This document shows, in pieces, positions 1-10,859 of a DNA stretch of 64,000 bases. The position numbers were made by a program, and so were the translations under genes. The first letter of the stretch is position 1, and each line of letters opens with the position of its first letter. The notes under the pieces are model-generated. The model did no database searches. It worked only from the letters and a program-made list of their open reading frames with translations, and was not told where the DNA came from. Source of the DNA: Ancistrus triradiatus. Its lineage: Eukaryota > Chordata > Actinopteri > Siluriformes > Loricariidae. The stretch covers positions 186,001 to 250,000 of the forward strand of contig JAJAGP010000246.1 in NCBI GenBank assembly GCA_025084515.1, given 5' to 3'.

Positions 1-349
1 TTTCCAAGTTCCTGTTTAGATTCGGTGCTCATGCTTATTTGTGCTGCTACTGTATAGTGTGTGAGAGTGTGTGTTTGATGAAGCTCCAGAATGACATATG
101 ATGTTTTTGTTGAGGGCTCCGGTATTTAAGGAGCAATGCCAGGTCTGCCACCTCGCCCTCTCTGGCAGCTACACCTATATGCCTCACACACACACACAAA
201 TGCACACAGGATTAGAAGATCCAATGAGCCCAGTGTAATGTGAAACCCAGAGGCACCTGTGGCTGAAGACTGCAGATTTTATAGCCCTGATACTGCGGCG
301 CCCTGAAAATAGCCGGCATGTTTTTCGAGGACGTTTCTCGGGTGCGTCT
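1..349. other. Unannotated non-coding DNA, probable efnb3 intron
   Basis: I see no gene or recognisable element here apart from a short CA-rich run near 184-200. The following tandem repeat begins at about 350. Confidence 0.4.
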
Positions 350-1428
350 TGGTTTTCTGAGCGTTTGTCGGACGATTTTTAGGTATTACAGCAAATTTAT
401 TCAGGGTCAAGCTCGGTTAAAATCAATCCACTTGGGCTGATGCCTGAGAGCATCTTTAATACCTCTAAAAAGATTCATCTTGTGATATTCATTAAATGTT
501 ATTCATAATCTATTCAGACCCTGGTTTTCTGAGCATTGTCGGACGATTCTTAGGTATTCCGGCAAATTTTTTCAGGGTCGAGCTCGATTACAATCGTCCC
601 ACTGATCAGCAGGGGCATGCCTGTAGCTCTTTATCTTCAACGTAACACTGGGGCTGCGATAAACCTGTCTTGCCTGACCGCCAGATGGATTTTAGCCCAG
701 TCATCTGGTTATTCAGCTTATGTAGCCTTTATATCTGATTTTATTTGGATTTCTACCAACAAACTTAAACCAACAAACTTGTGCCGATGCCGAAGAGCAT
801 CTTTAACACCTTTAAAAAGACTTGATCTTGTGTTATTCGTAAAACATCATTCACAATCTGTTCAGCTCCTGGTTTTCTGTGATTCTTAGGTATTGTGGCA
901 AATTTATTCAGGGCTGAGCTCCATTAAAATCGTCCACTGATCAGCCGAGGCATGTCTGCAGCTCTTCATCGTAGCACTGGGGCTGCGATGATAATCTGCC
1001 TACCGACTAATGGAAGTCTGTCTAACCTGAAATCCTTTCTGTAAATACAGGATCAGCTCTTCGTGTACGTGCTTCAGGCGTTTTAGGACTTTGCGTGCGT
1101 TTACACGCTCGCTAATGCGCCCGTCATTATGGGATGTTGCCGGTTGCCTGATTATTCTTGCGGTCGTTTAAAGTGCATACTCAGAAATAATAAATCTGAC
1201 TAAAGCCCTTGGCGGATTTGGAGGAATTCGATAACGCCAGATGGATTTTAGCCCAGCGATCTGGTTATTCAGCTTGTATAGCCACTATATCTCATTTTAT
1301 TCGGATTTCTGCGATTGCGTGCGCGTGTTTAAACCAACAGGCTTTTTCCGACGCCGAAAAGCGTCTTTAATTCCTTTAAAAAGACTTCATCTTGGGATAT
1401 TCGTAAAATGTTATTCACAAAGCCTGTT
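350..1428. repeat. Locally duplicated ~350 bp non-coding unit, about three copies
   Basis: Two blocks recur. Block A (ending of one unit's 'TTTTCTGAGC...GTCGGACGAT' through 'GGGGCTGCGAT') is seen at about 352-420, 520-660 and 870-993. Block B ('GCCAGATGGATTTTAGCCCA' through the run ending 'TTATTCACAA') is seen at about 440-515 (3' part only), 680-868 and 1229-1422. The copies differ by many substitutions and small indels. Between the third A and third B there is about 235 bp of unrelated sequence. The open frames across this region are not conserved between copies, so it does not look coding. No known element family was recognised. Confidence 0.75.
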
Positions 1429-1439
1429 GTCAGCAGAAT

Positions 1440-2200
1440 AAGATGAGGCCGTGGAGAAAAGCATTTCTTTCGAACCTCTCCCTCTCTCTTTTTAGTTTTC
1501 CGTCCCTTTGAAAGGGCCGACAAAAGGTGTTTTCCGTGCTCTCCTCTCGTCACGTTCCTCCTTATCGGTCTTCATCATATTCACGTTCACGGTCAACCCC
1601 TTGGTCCATCTCAGGCCTTTTTACTTTCTCGCTCAGTATTCACCTGCCACTCTGCTCCGTTGGGGGTCGGACTAATTATTCTGCTCTCTCTCCCTCGTTC
1701 TTACCTTCTCTCACGCTCGCGCTCTTCTTCTGTTCTGCGGACACCTGGCTTAACTCAGCGGGGAATCTCTTTATCCATCCCTCTCTCTTTCTTTCGCTCG
1801 CCTTTTATCCCCTCTGACCCTCGCTTTGGCTTTTATTCTCTCTCCTCTCGCTCCTGAAGGGCATTTACCCATCTTTTTGGCACCTCTTACTTTTATTCCT
1901 CCCTCAGGGCTATCCTTTTGTTTCTCACCTTCCTTTTCCACCTTCCCTTCGTTCCTCGGTTTCCTTCCTATTATTAATTGTCTTCCATCATTTTATTTCT
2001 TTCCTCCCTCAATTTTTGACCTTTCTCCCTCTCACATCATGCCAGCTGCTTCCCATTTCAGCCCAAATATCCATTTTGGTGTCTGTTCAATATTTTTTTT
2101 TACCCACATCTGTCATTTCTTTCTTTTTTTTCCCCTGTTCTCCTCGCCATTCCTGTGGCATGCTCGCTGCCGTCTCCGTGTCAGTCAGCCAGTTAACACA
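1440..2200. repeat. Long pyrimidine-rich (C+T) tract
   Basis: For about 750 bp the plus strand is strongly biased to C and T, with many CTCTC, CCTTCC and TTTCTTT runs. The apparent open frames rich in Ser, Leu, Phe and Pro are by-products of this composition. It is not a simple repeat of one unit. Confidence 0.7.
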
Positions 2201-2685
2201 GTCAGCAAGTTAGCGTGAACTTTTTTATTCAGTCGATGTGAATAATGATCACCCCTCTGTCTGTCCCGAGAGAAAGCGGAAAAGTGAGAAAGGGAGCGAG
2301 AGGGAGCGAGCGAGGGATCCGGGGCGGTTCTATTTTCTGTTTCTCCCATGAACAGCACCGATAGAACTCCTTCTTGACTTCTGAGAAACAAAGGGGAGGA
2401 AAGATATTTTTAGTTCCTTTCATAACTAATTATCATCCGATTTGGGATTTGAGGACTCGGCTTAGAACGAACACGCATGCATAACTCTGCTTTTTTATCT
2501 TCTGACTGTGGTGTGTGATCTTCAGGATGTTTGCCTGTGTCTGGTCATCGTGCTGTTCTCCTTATGGGACGGATGTTGGATGGATGTTGCTCAAAATACT
2601 TCAACCTGCAAACTGTCGGAAATCGGTTGCCATTAAAGACAGTTCGACAAAGAACTTATTTCACCATCTGTGAATGAACCACAGT
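2200..2685. other. Unannotated intronic DNA
   Basis: A purine-rich stretch near 2265-2315 (GAGCGAGAGGGAGCGAG) mirrors the tract upstream. Otherwise I see nothing in this interval. Confidence 0.3.
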
Positions 2686-2689
2686 GCAG

Positions 2690-2818
2690 AACATGAAGAT
2701 CAGGACAAACCATAGGAGCCACAACAGGCTCAGACCAGCACTAAAACAAACCTTAAAAAAAGCCTTACGACAAGAAAAGTAACAGATGGCAAGATGTAAC
2801 AAAGGCTGTCACCAGTTA
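2690..2818. repeat. Interspersed repeat fragment shared with 14110-14236
   Basis: The segment with AGCACTAAAACAAACCTT and ACGACAAGAAAAGTAACAGA resembles 14125-14236. In both places it is followed directly by the same short Tc1-type element. The reverse complement of part of it is also seen at about 8925-8985. Confidence 0.55.
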
Positions 2819-3409
2819 CAGTACTGGGCAAAAGTTTTAGGCCACCATTAGAACAGACTTGGCATTGTTTAGGCAATATTATAATGACCATTTATAGTTA
2901 TTTCTCATTCTCTTTATTAGAAAACAACCAGAAAATCCTGCAAATTTGTGCGCAGTATTAAAATGGGACTTTGTTCCTAAGTAGTTAGAGTACTAGACTA
3001 AGGAGCAGGTCCAGCGTTTGAGTCCCACTTCTTGCTTGGATTGTAAGATTATATCAGCTGTAAGTTGCTCTGGATAAATGACATAAAATGTAAAACATCA
3101 GAAATGCAAAAAACAGCTGCTATAGGCATTGTATTTAGTGTGACCTTCGCTTATACTTCATCGGGATGCCTTCTACAGTCCGAAAAAGTTTGATCAGGAA
3201 TGTTTTTGGAAGGGTAGCAGCCAAGAAAACAGATAGGATAAAAAGTCTAAGATGTGCTAAAGCTGACAGGGATTGGAATGAAGATCAGTGGAAAAGAGGA
3301 TTATGAAGTGACGAAGCCAAGTTAGTCGGTTCAATATGTTCTATATGGTCATTATACCATTGCTAAAACAACTAATCCAATGGTGACCTAAGACTTTTGC
3401 CCTGCACTG
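2819..3409 (+). mobile_element. Non-autonomous Tc1-type element, copy 1, with a SINE inside
   Basis: Terminal inverted repeats of the form CAGTACTGKGCAAAAGTYTTAGG mark both ends, with TA at 2817-2818 and 3410-3411 as target-site duplication. The interior keeps a relic of a Tc1 transposase around the first catalytic Asp: the plus-strand frame near 3265-3320 reads roughly DWNEDQWKRG followed by a damaged SDEAK. A SINE occupies about 2962-3097, which makes this copy longer than its ~400 bp relatives. It cannot encode an active transposase. Confidence 0.85.
2962..3097 (+). mobile_element. tRNA-derived SINE, degenerate copy nested in Tc1-type copy 1
   Basis: It starts GGGACT like the other copies and has a damaged A box (GTAGTTAGAGTACTAGACT) and a B box (GTTTGAGTCCC). 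It ends in a tail related to AAGTTGCTCTGGATAAATG. The flanks resume the Tc1-type interior, so the SINE inserted after the transposon. Confidence 0.75.
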
Positions 3410-3414
3410 TACAC

Positions 3415-4540
3415 GGCTGTGGTCCATTACCTCAGTAGGACGTCTCTCACTAGAGACTGTCAGTCAGTCTCACAGGATGCACTCCGGAGAGGCCAATTTC
3501 AAAGTCAGTGATATTATTGGCCGGAGCTGTTGAGTGAAGCTGGAATTTGCCGAGCACCCGCCGCCGTGACACCACTTACGAATTTCACCGAGTGTGAAGC
3601 GCAGATGAAATACGTGCTGAGGGAAAGAGTTGCACATGAAACACACCTACACCGGCAGATAGGGCAGCAGAAGCTGGCATGACGCCGCTCTGTACCCTGA
3701 TGGGCGTGAGAGGCAGAGACGTCGGTATCTCAGACAGCAGCCACTCGCTTTCTTTCTCTTTCTCTCTGTGTGTTTGTGTCTGTCTCTCCGTTCGTCTGGC
3801 CTGGCTTCACAAACACCTCTCTCGCGCTCTCCCCGCCTGTCTGTGGCTAGCTGTTGATTTTACCACAGGGCTGCTTGACCCCAAAGGCCTACTGGGACTG
3901 CAACCTGACCACAGTAACTCAACCATAGAGAGAGAGAGTAGAGGGAAAGGAACAAGGTTGAGCAAGTGGGTTCGAGTACAAAGAGAGAAATGGAGTGAGC
4001 TAAGAGCCTGAAATCACTTTCAGATGCGTGGGCAGGCATGGCCGGGCTGATTTGTGAAGGTGTTCTGTGGAGCTGTGGACGCCTGGCCCCGGGGTGTGGA
4101 ATAACTGCCTGTCGTCACTCCGGTACCCTTTTTTCGCTCTCAAACGTGCCCGCTACGCTAAATCATGCAAAGAGTGCACTTCTGCAAGGCTCTGCTCTGG
4201 GTCCAATACACTTCCAGATCTTTGTTCAGCGAAGGTACAAGATTGGCACTGGCGAGAACCTAGACGTCTATCTTTTAGATGGTTCAGCATGTGAGCCCGG
4301 TGCCAACCTTAATACATGCGCTCTGTCTCAGCCTAGATGAACACAGACTCGGGTTGATGAGACTCCGTCACAAAACGTACATGGTTCCAGGGGCTGTTAC
4401 TGGGATCATACTGGCTTTCTCTCATGCTATGTTGGCATATCGGGCAGCAAGTATTCTCACTGTTTTTGAAGCAGTTATGCATTTTACAGGGACGACTCGC
4501 TAGCCCGATGCCCAACCCTTCCGTCTTTCGCATCCAGGCA
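3415..4540. other. Unannotated intronic DNA
   Basis: No gene or repeat family was recognised. The open frames at 3679-4340 have no homology that I can name and no consistent codon bias. Confidence 0.3.
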
Positions 4541-4547
4541 ATCCCGT

Positions 4548-4690
4548 ACATTCACACTGGGCCAATTAAGAGCAGCCAATTAACCTAATGCATGTTTTTG
4601 GAGTGTGGAAGGAAAACCAAGCAACACAGGCAGGACATGCAAACTCACACACAAGACTGAGATCTCGCCCCCTTGGGATTGAACGGTCAT
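4548..4690 (-). mobile_element. V-SINE-like element, fragment
   Basis: Read on the minus strand, a B-box-like GTTCAATCCC is followed by GAGTTTGCATGTCCTGCCTG, GGTTTTCCTTCCACACTCCA and a tail with TTAATTGGC. This order matches the conserved central segment of fish V-SINE-type elements, also seen on the plus strand at 53340-53480. The head is incomplete. The family name is from memory. Confidence 0.55.
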
Positions 4691-4704
4691 GGAAACAGCA
4701 TGCT

Positions 4705-4935
4705 GCCATTTCTCAGATCGGATGAAAGTCTAGAAATCAGATTAAGAAATCCCGATTTTACCTCAGAAAACAGATTTCTCAGCGCATGTATCCCCTTACT
4801 CTGATTTCAGTCGGTTTTCTTAGTCTGTGCATACATTCAAACGAAGCCCTGGTGCTTGTTTCTCTCGTGGGATCTGGCAGCCCCGGAATTACACACAGCA
4901 TCTGCAGAAGGGCGACCAAATACTTTTAGGGAATT
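4705..4935 (+). mobile_element. GTTTACATGCACT MITE family, 5'-truncated copy
   Basis: The segment contains AGAAATCAGATTAAGAAATC, CTTACTCTGATTTCAGT and GTGGGATCTGGCAGCCCCGG in the same order as the copies at 47329, 52945 and 54701. The left terminal repeat is missing. Confidence 0.55.
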
Positions 4936-4939
4936 AACG

Positions 4940-5056
4940 TTTACATGTAATCATTTATCAGACGCCCTTATCTGGGGCGACTTACAACTGATACAATCTT
5001 TAATCCAAGAAATTGTGGGTTAAGGTTCTTGCTCAAGGACTCATCAGTCGCAGCCT
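4940..5056 (-). mobile_element. tRNA-derived SINE with L2-type tail, truncated
   Basis: The minus-strand copy shows the 3' tail (TCATTTATCAGACGCCCTTATCTGG on the plus strand) and the middle, and stops before the tRNA-like B box. It abuts a Tc1-type element at about 5057. Confidence 0.75.
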
Positions 5057-5273
5057 GGTCTTTTTGGAAGGGTAGCAGGCAAGAAACCACTTTTTCAGAA
5101 GGATTACAGTGTGAAAAGCTAAAATGTGCTAATGCTAACAAAGATTGCGATGACGATCAGTGGAAACGAGGATTACAGAGTGACAAATCAAAGTTTGACA
5201 ATTTATGTTTGTTCAGTGTAGCATTGCTAAAACAACAACTCTAATGGTGGCCTAAGACTTTTGCACTGCACTG
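5057..5273 (+). mobile_element. Non-autonomous Tc1-type element, copy 2, left end missing
   Basis: The right terminal repeat is intact (TGGTGGCCTAAGACTTTTGC...CTG, then TA). The plus-strand frame from 5056 to 5244 is still largely open and reads SFWKGSRQETTF, then DDDQWKRGLQSDKSKF, a recognisable transposase segment around the WSDESKF motif; the Trp is Gln and the Glu is Lys here. The left half is replaced by the SINE at 4940-5056. Confidence 0.75.
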
Positions 5274-5275
5274 TA

Positions 5276-6185
5276 AGTACTGTAACCACCACAACTGCTG
5301 CTTATGCAACATGTTATGACAGCTGATTATATTCAAGATATTCTGTGTACTCGTGCTCGTGCTCTCGCTCGCTCGCTGAACTCGCGGTCTCACGGCGATA
5401 AGACAAACAAGTGATCAAACGGCAAACGGAGCCTTTTTCAGATTCGTCCATAAAGCGATGTCAAAAACATCTTTATGCGCTGCCTTCTTTCCGTTCAGAG
5501 CTCTTTCAGAACGACAGGTATAGCTTTCGCAATTCACCGGGGCCTCGGCGCCATCTGGAGCACCTCTGTACGGGTGTTTACGAGCCCGACGGATGTTCTT
5601 TCGGTGCAGAAGGTTGTCAGTAAGGTTACGAAGGGAGGCTGTGGACAGGAAGGTGGCGGTTGGGGTTGGGACCAGATCCCTGCGGAGTCCCAGTATGTGG
5701 CCTCAGGCCCACCCCGGCCCTTGCTAACCTCCCTTCATCAGACTGTTAAGTTTGAGAGAGTGAGTTTAACCCGGTGTCAGCTCCCCTGAGCACGATAAGC
5801 TCCCACAGGCTCGTACACACCTACGCCGAATCTCACATGCCAAGCACAAGCTGTGGATTAATGCATGCACACACGCTGACATGCAGGCTAACGGTCAAAC
5901 ACCAGCTGAGCTGAAAGAAGCTTTCGTCTGTTTAATGCAACTACAACACGTGTATGTGTGCACGTCCACCAGGCCCGTCCGTCTCTGATGGGTTTCTTAA
6001 CGCTACAGTGTGGGAGTATGGACTTGAGACTCACTTGACTAACACCGATTAAAAAAAAGACTCGACTTTGACTTGGTATCCATGACTTGAGACTAAGAAT
6101 AGACGACTTGGCGTTTGCCGGGTGATTTCTGTTACAACACGCGCAAACCTGGCAACCACAAACACAAAGAAGCTCGTCAACATGG
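5276..6185. other. Unannotated intronic DNA
   Basis: There is a short GCTCGCTCGCTC-type run near 5355-5380 and a stretch of ACTTGAGACT-like motifs at 6020-6100. No gene was recognised. Confidence 0.3.
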
Positions 6186-6189
6186 AAGC

Positions 6190-6640
6190 AGAAAAACTAG
6201 TGGTCATTTCGACGAGTTCCCCTCCATCTGGGCCGTCCTGACCTAGCTGTTAGGAGGCGTTGGGTGCAGTGGTTTTATGGGGGCACACACATGGTGAACA
6301 AGCTCTGGACGGCCCAGGCCAAGATCTCCAGTAGAGAGGATTGTTTGATCCGCCGACAAACCCGAGCAGCTCTTACAGTTTCGTTATCCACCATCCAGAC
6401 ACAGGGGGCGCCTTGTCTACACACCCCTGTCTGTGCCTGGGCCATTTAGAGGAGCTTAGCAGAAGGAAATTTGTTGTCACGGCATCTACTAGGTGTCCTG
6501 CCTTCATTCGGGGTGTCATTAACGTGAAACCTGGACTGCTACAGACTGGAGAGTCCAGGTTCTGTTTGGGTTTGAGTATGGAAGCCTCGTGGTGAGGGCT
6601 TCAATCCTGCCTTTGTTGTAGAGCGACAGTCACTAGTAGT
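6190..6640 (+). pseudogene. Degenerate Tc1-like transposase relic
   Basis: The order of DNA motifs (TTGTTTGATCCGCCGACAAA, TTATCCACCATCCAGACACA, then GAGTCCAGGTTCTGTTTGGG) matches a fish Tc1-like element as I remember it. The frame at 6540-6595 reads GESRFCLGLS, like the segment after the first catalytic Asp (SDESRFCLG). Reading frames are broken by stops and indels and no terminal repeats were found. It is recognised from memory of the family, so the call is moderate. Confidence 0.45.
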
Positions 6641-6959
6641 GATACGAGGGACACTAACAATCCTGCGGCTACATGTCAGCTCTCATGGCAAGGCTTCCAA
6701 GGAATGCCTCTCCCAGATTTATCATAATTTCATTCAATTCCGACAATCCTTGGCGCGTTTCTTTTTGTCGTTTAGCACATACACACATGATTCGGAACTC
6801 CCTCAGGCTGTGGCTAATAGTGTGTAAGAAAAGAGCAAGCGAGGACGGCAGGTGAAGGAAACGAGCCTGGAGAGAGCAAAAGAACATCCTGTTTGATTGG
6901 CTCAGATTTCACAGTGCAAAGATGCCAGGAAGTCAGCTAATCAGGCTAGATTTCTGATA

Positions 6960-7190
6960 AGATGGCGCATTAAAGGCCGGCGTGTTTATCGGGTCACGCG
7001 CGGAGACGGAAGGAAGGCCAGCCCTGGTGTCGCGGCGGCGGTGCCGATGGGGCGCGAGCGCGTCCCGCTTCGTCGCATGGCTACGGCGCGAGTGATGCGG
7101 AGGAGATGTGACACCATCGCTGCGGCAATCTGGAGCAGGGGGCAGTGCGGCAGCGCGGGCAAGGACACGCTTACCTTCAGAGTCCCACCG
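6960..7190. other. CpG-rich patch
   Basis: The stretch is rich in CG dinucleotides (for example GGGGCGCGAGCGCG and CGGCGGCGGTG) against an AT-richer background. No exon, signal peptide or start context could be tied to it. It could be a small CpG island or unmethylated regulatory element, or chance. Confidence 0.3.
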
Positions 7191-7348
7191 CGCACACAAA
7201 CACACACACAAAACACAAACGCTATCTCTTCTCACCTTTCCTTGCATATGCATTCTTCCACCGCTCTTTTAATCTCATTTATTCAATTTGTGTTTGCTTT
7301 CTTCAGTCTGGCTTCAATCAAGCCCTTCTTTCAGTCTCTCTTATTTCT

Positions 7349-7351
<3 letters not shown>

Positions 7352-7393
<42 letters not shown>
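7352..7393. repeat. (TC)n microsatellite
   Basis: About 21 uninterrupted TC units. The Ser/Leu open frames over it are artefacts. Confidence 0.98.
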
Positions 7394-7396
<3 letters not shown>

Positions 7397-7399
7397 ATC

Positions 7400-8605
7400 C
7401 ATATGGAAACTATTACTCCTGCCGTTCCTCTCACCACAAACATTCCAGCATCACTTCCAGCTTTCTTTGACTTTATTTCAACCTTGTATGCCTAGTTAGT
7501 CTCCTCTCTTTCTCTCTCCCTTTCTCTCTTTAGCTCCGTCTTCCCCACTCGCAGTCAGTATAACTCATTTTCTTTGGCCTAATTATCAGGATTCATAAGT
7601 TTGCCCACCGAAAATCGTGCTAATCGTCTGCACATGAACTGGACCCGTCTCGCATGCAAAATTCAATCTGCATCAGTTCCACATGTGTATGTATGAGCGA
7701 GGCCCGCGCCCCCCGGCTACGATTATGAATTCAAATGAATTCCGTACGCAGTTACTTCGAAACCTACGTGACGTGATTGTACATAATCATTACGTTTACG
7801 TCTCTGTCTAGTATGACATGTATCGGGAACGTGTACGCATGCATGCATGTATGTGCGTACGTGAGCTCGGGAGGGAATTGCCTCCATTTCTTGGCTTTGG
7901 CGGTGGAGTCGTGTTGATCGGCGGGGACGTCTCGCGCTAATCTGCCTCTGCGGAAGACTGCCAGCGAGGAAGTGCACGGGGGGAATAAAGGGTTTGCGAG
8001 GGGACAGATTGTTAATATGCAAATAAATATGAAAATGAGGATGACAAAGACAACACGCAGAGACAACCGGATGCAACAGGAGCGGGACAGGGTACGACTG
8101 GCGGTCAGGGACAGAGTCCCGCTGATGTGAAGGACGCCTGACGTCTTGGCCAGATGTTTACGCAACGTCGAGATTTGAGGCCGTCTTTAGGGGACGCCGA
8201 AAATAGTCGACATGTCTGCGCTACATAGACTGTTGTCATAAACAAGACCTCAAATTTAATTCGGACCAAAAAACACCGCCTTTTTAGGGGCCGGATCAAG
8301 GCAGATCAGCGAGCGAAATGATAATAATTTCTTTATGGGCTCGCTTAAGGAAGGCCTGGTTTGAAACCGGTGGTTGTGGTTAGTTGTTAATGGTCGCGAA
8401 GAAACTTCAATGGTTGTTCGGTTTGTTTAGAAACTTGTTTCAACGTCTGTTACGACATTTCTCTGAAGGATATGAGGAAGGAAGCTGGTTTAAGTTTCTT
8501 AATCAAATCCATAGAAACTTTTGAACGGATAGAAATGGATAGAGGAGTGTCTGCAGCGATGCAAGGCTTTGCCAGCGGGTACATCACAGGTTCATAGAGG
8601 GCATC
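7400..8605. other. Unannotated intronic DNA
   Basis: A second C+T-rich patch lies at 7500-7545 and alternating GCATGCATGCATG at about 7836-7850. No gene was recognised. Confidence 0.3.
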
Positions 8606-8611
8606 ACGCTC

Positions 8612-8985
8612 AGCTAGGGGTGTGTGATATTGACCAGAAAAGATATTTCAGTATTTTGGGGGTTTTATCTAAAGATCAGTGTTTTTGGGACCGATTGCCG
8701 AACACCTTTCAGGCTTTGAGTACGATCGGGCAATTGCCGATACAGATCAAGGGTGGGAATGGATGCCACGTTCAGCACAATCACCACATAAAACATGGAC
8801 TGCGTTCGAAACCATGTACCTCTATACTGACCAGAATGGCCAAAAGAATTGGTGCATCTGTGGAAATAACACTGAAGGAAATTTAAATGTTAGGAAAACA
8901 TGCCGTCTGTTGCTTTTCTTGTCTTTTTTGCAGAATGATTCCTCTAAGGTTCACTGAGTGTGTTTTGTGCTGGTTTAAGCCTGTC
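8612..8985. repeat. Interspersed repeat, possibly a hAT-type MITE
   Basis: It begins AGGGGTGTGTGATATTGACC, which resembles AGGGGTGTGTGATGTGTATC at 14017. Its other end (GCAGAATGATTCCTCTAAGG and GTGTTTTGTGCTGGTTTAAG) is matched, in the same relative arrangement, by the reverse complement of 14120-14180. The superfamily is a guess from the terminal GGGGTGTG motif. Confidence 0.45.
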
Positions 8986-9040
8986 GTGGACAGCTGACTC
9001 CTGAAGTTTGTCCTAATCTTCATATTCTGCACGGTGGTTA

Positions 9041-9320
9041 GTAATAATAATGATGATAAGTGAGACTTTGTACAACCCAGGGACGCTTTACAACAACATA
9101 AACTGAACTAATCCGAGGAAATAGAAGTAGAAAAGGAAGCAGAAAAGTACTGAGAGAACTGGTAGGTTTTAAGCTGTGATTTAAAAGGAGAAAATGAAGA
9201 GCTGGAGTGGAGAGAAGGAGGCAAGGAATTCCAAAGGCGGGGGGCAGCGACACTAAATGCTACATGATGGAGTGGGTGGATTACATTTGTGAGATGGGGG
9301 GGGCACAAGACCATTCAATG
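9041..9320 (-). mobile_element. Non-LTR retrotransposon, 3' end only
   Basis: On the minus strand the frame at 9108-9314 reads AFSVAAPRLWNSLPPSL and then FKSQLKTYQF. This is the typical C-terminal end of reverse transcriptase in fish LINEs of the CR1/L2/Rex1 group. It is followed by a 3' UTR-like TTGTAAAGCGTCCCTGGGTT and a terminal ATTATTATT tail near 9041. The 5' part of the element is absent, as expected from 5' truncation on integration. Confidence 0.75.
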
Positions 9321-9329
9321 CTTTGGAAG

Positions 9330-10855
9330 TTAGGAGAGTAACCTGTTTGCAGACGGTGAAGCAAGTTACCGATTTCCGACAGTTTTCAAAGCCACACCAC
9401 ATCTATGTGAGTGAGAATGAGCTAATTAAAGCTAATGATGTGGACCGTGAGGCCGGTGGTGTTTGTATTTTGTCTCCTGGAGCAGTTTGTTCACTCATTT
9501 TTAACTTTGGGCAGGTTTTAGGTAGAACACTAGCTCGGTTTGTGCATGCAGTGTTTTTGGATTTCTTTTTTTTTGCAAAGTGAGTGGCATACTCAATCGT
9601 AGGCGATGCATATCAGACACCCCTGTGCTCAGCTATAGAACCCCCTGGACAGCAAGTGCATCATTGGGAAAGGACCAGAGGCACACCAGTGTATCAGTAA
9701 CGTGAAAGGTCCTGATATTTCTCTAATGAATCTGAACCTGCCCTGGTTTCCAGAGGTCCAGCTCTATGCACCTGTGCTCCCGGCCGGCTTTTTTTGGACA
9801 CGTCTCGAGTTGCCCATGTGGAATCTTTGTAATGCAGGAGTGAAGAATGAGAGGAGGAGGAGGGGTTGGGTTTGGTTTAGGTTTAGGTTAGAAAGAGAAG
9901 GTGAGCCGGAGTCTCGTGAAGGACAGGAAGAGGAAAGAAGGATGAGGGTCAGCGGAGGTGAGGGGCCATGGCGAAACTAACACTTGGTTCTTCTCTCAGG
10001 CTGTCAGGGTCAAGGAAGGGCGTAAGGAGAGTTTGACAAAATGATGATTCCGCCCTCATAAAAGGGCCCGGGCACACACACGGTCTGTGTCACACACACA
10101 CACTCCTGTCACCTCTGCCCCCTCCATCCCCCCAGTCCATGTTTCAAAGCGTGGCCGAATGAATGCCGGCATTGTTGCCGCGAGAGAAGGAGAGAGAGCA
10201 GTAAGTGTGTTTCGGGGAGGGGGTGCGCCCGGTGAAGAGAGCGGCTGAATGTTTATGATGAGAGGACTGGTTTGAAGACGTGCATTATCCTCTGCATAAT
10301 TATTATAAACACAACGAAGCCTAAGTAATAATTTCACTTTAATCTTCGCTTTGAGGCCTGAGTACAGGCTCTTTTGTGCGCCGTAGATTTCGCTGCATAT
10401 TTCAGAAAATGCATACGCACACTCACTTTTCATAACAGCTCCCTTTAAAGGGCCCTACAAGCAGCACTTTTGGATACGTATCCTCTGCGTCTTTGCTCTC
10501 CGGAGCCCCCGTACAGGCGTCCCCGTTTGAGGTTCTCCGTTTCGTGGGGTCTTTCTTGCTAATTATTTGCAGATCGCTTGCTTAACCTTGAGCGGGCTCA
10601 TTAGAAATCATTGCCTGACAGTTGTTCAATCACGGGGGCGAAAACATTCCTGGCCCAAAATTGCCATAATTATGGCTGTGTTGGGAAGCTTTCTGCAACT
10701 TCTCAAGCACTTTGTTCAGAAAGGTGAAAGGAGAACTTGAGAACGGAGAAAGGCTCGGAGCTTCAAGACGAATTATATGGATTATATATTACCATTAGTA
10801 AACAGTGTGATAGTGTTCAGGGAATATACAGTTTTACGCCCCGCTTAAGGTTCAT
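9330..10855. other. Unannotated intronic DNA
   Basis: There is a purine-rich run at 9845-9960 (AGGAGGAGG, GGAAGAGGAAAG) with a short TTTAGGTTTAGGTT motif and a CA-rich run at 10070-10105. No gene was recognised. Confidence 0.3.
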
Positions 10856-10859
10856 GATA

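Noticed and set aside
1527..2218. Ser/Leu/Phe-rich open frames resembling membrane proteins
   Set aside because: They lie in a pyrimidine-rich tract whose composition alone gives such residues. There is no splice structure or homology.
6897..7499. 200-codon open frame over the CpG-rich patch and the (TC)n run
   Set aside because: It mixes a GC-rich stretch with a microsatellite. Competing minus-strand frames are equally open and no domain was recognised.
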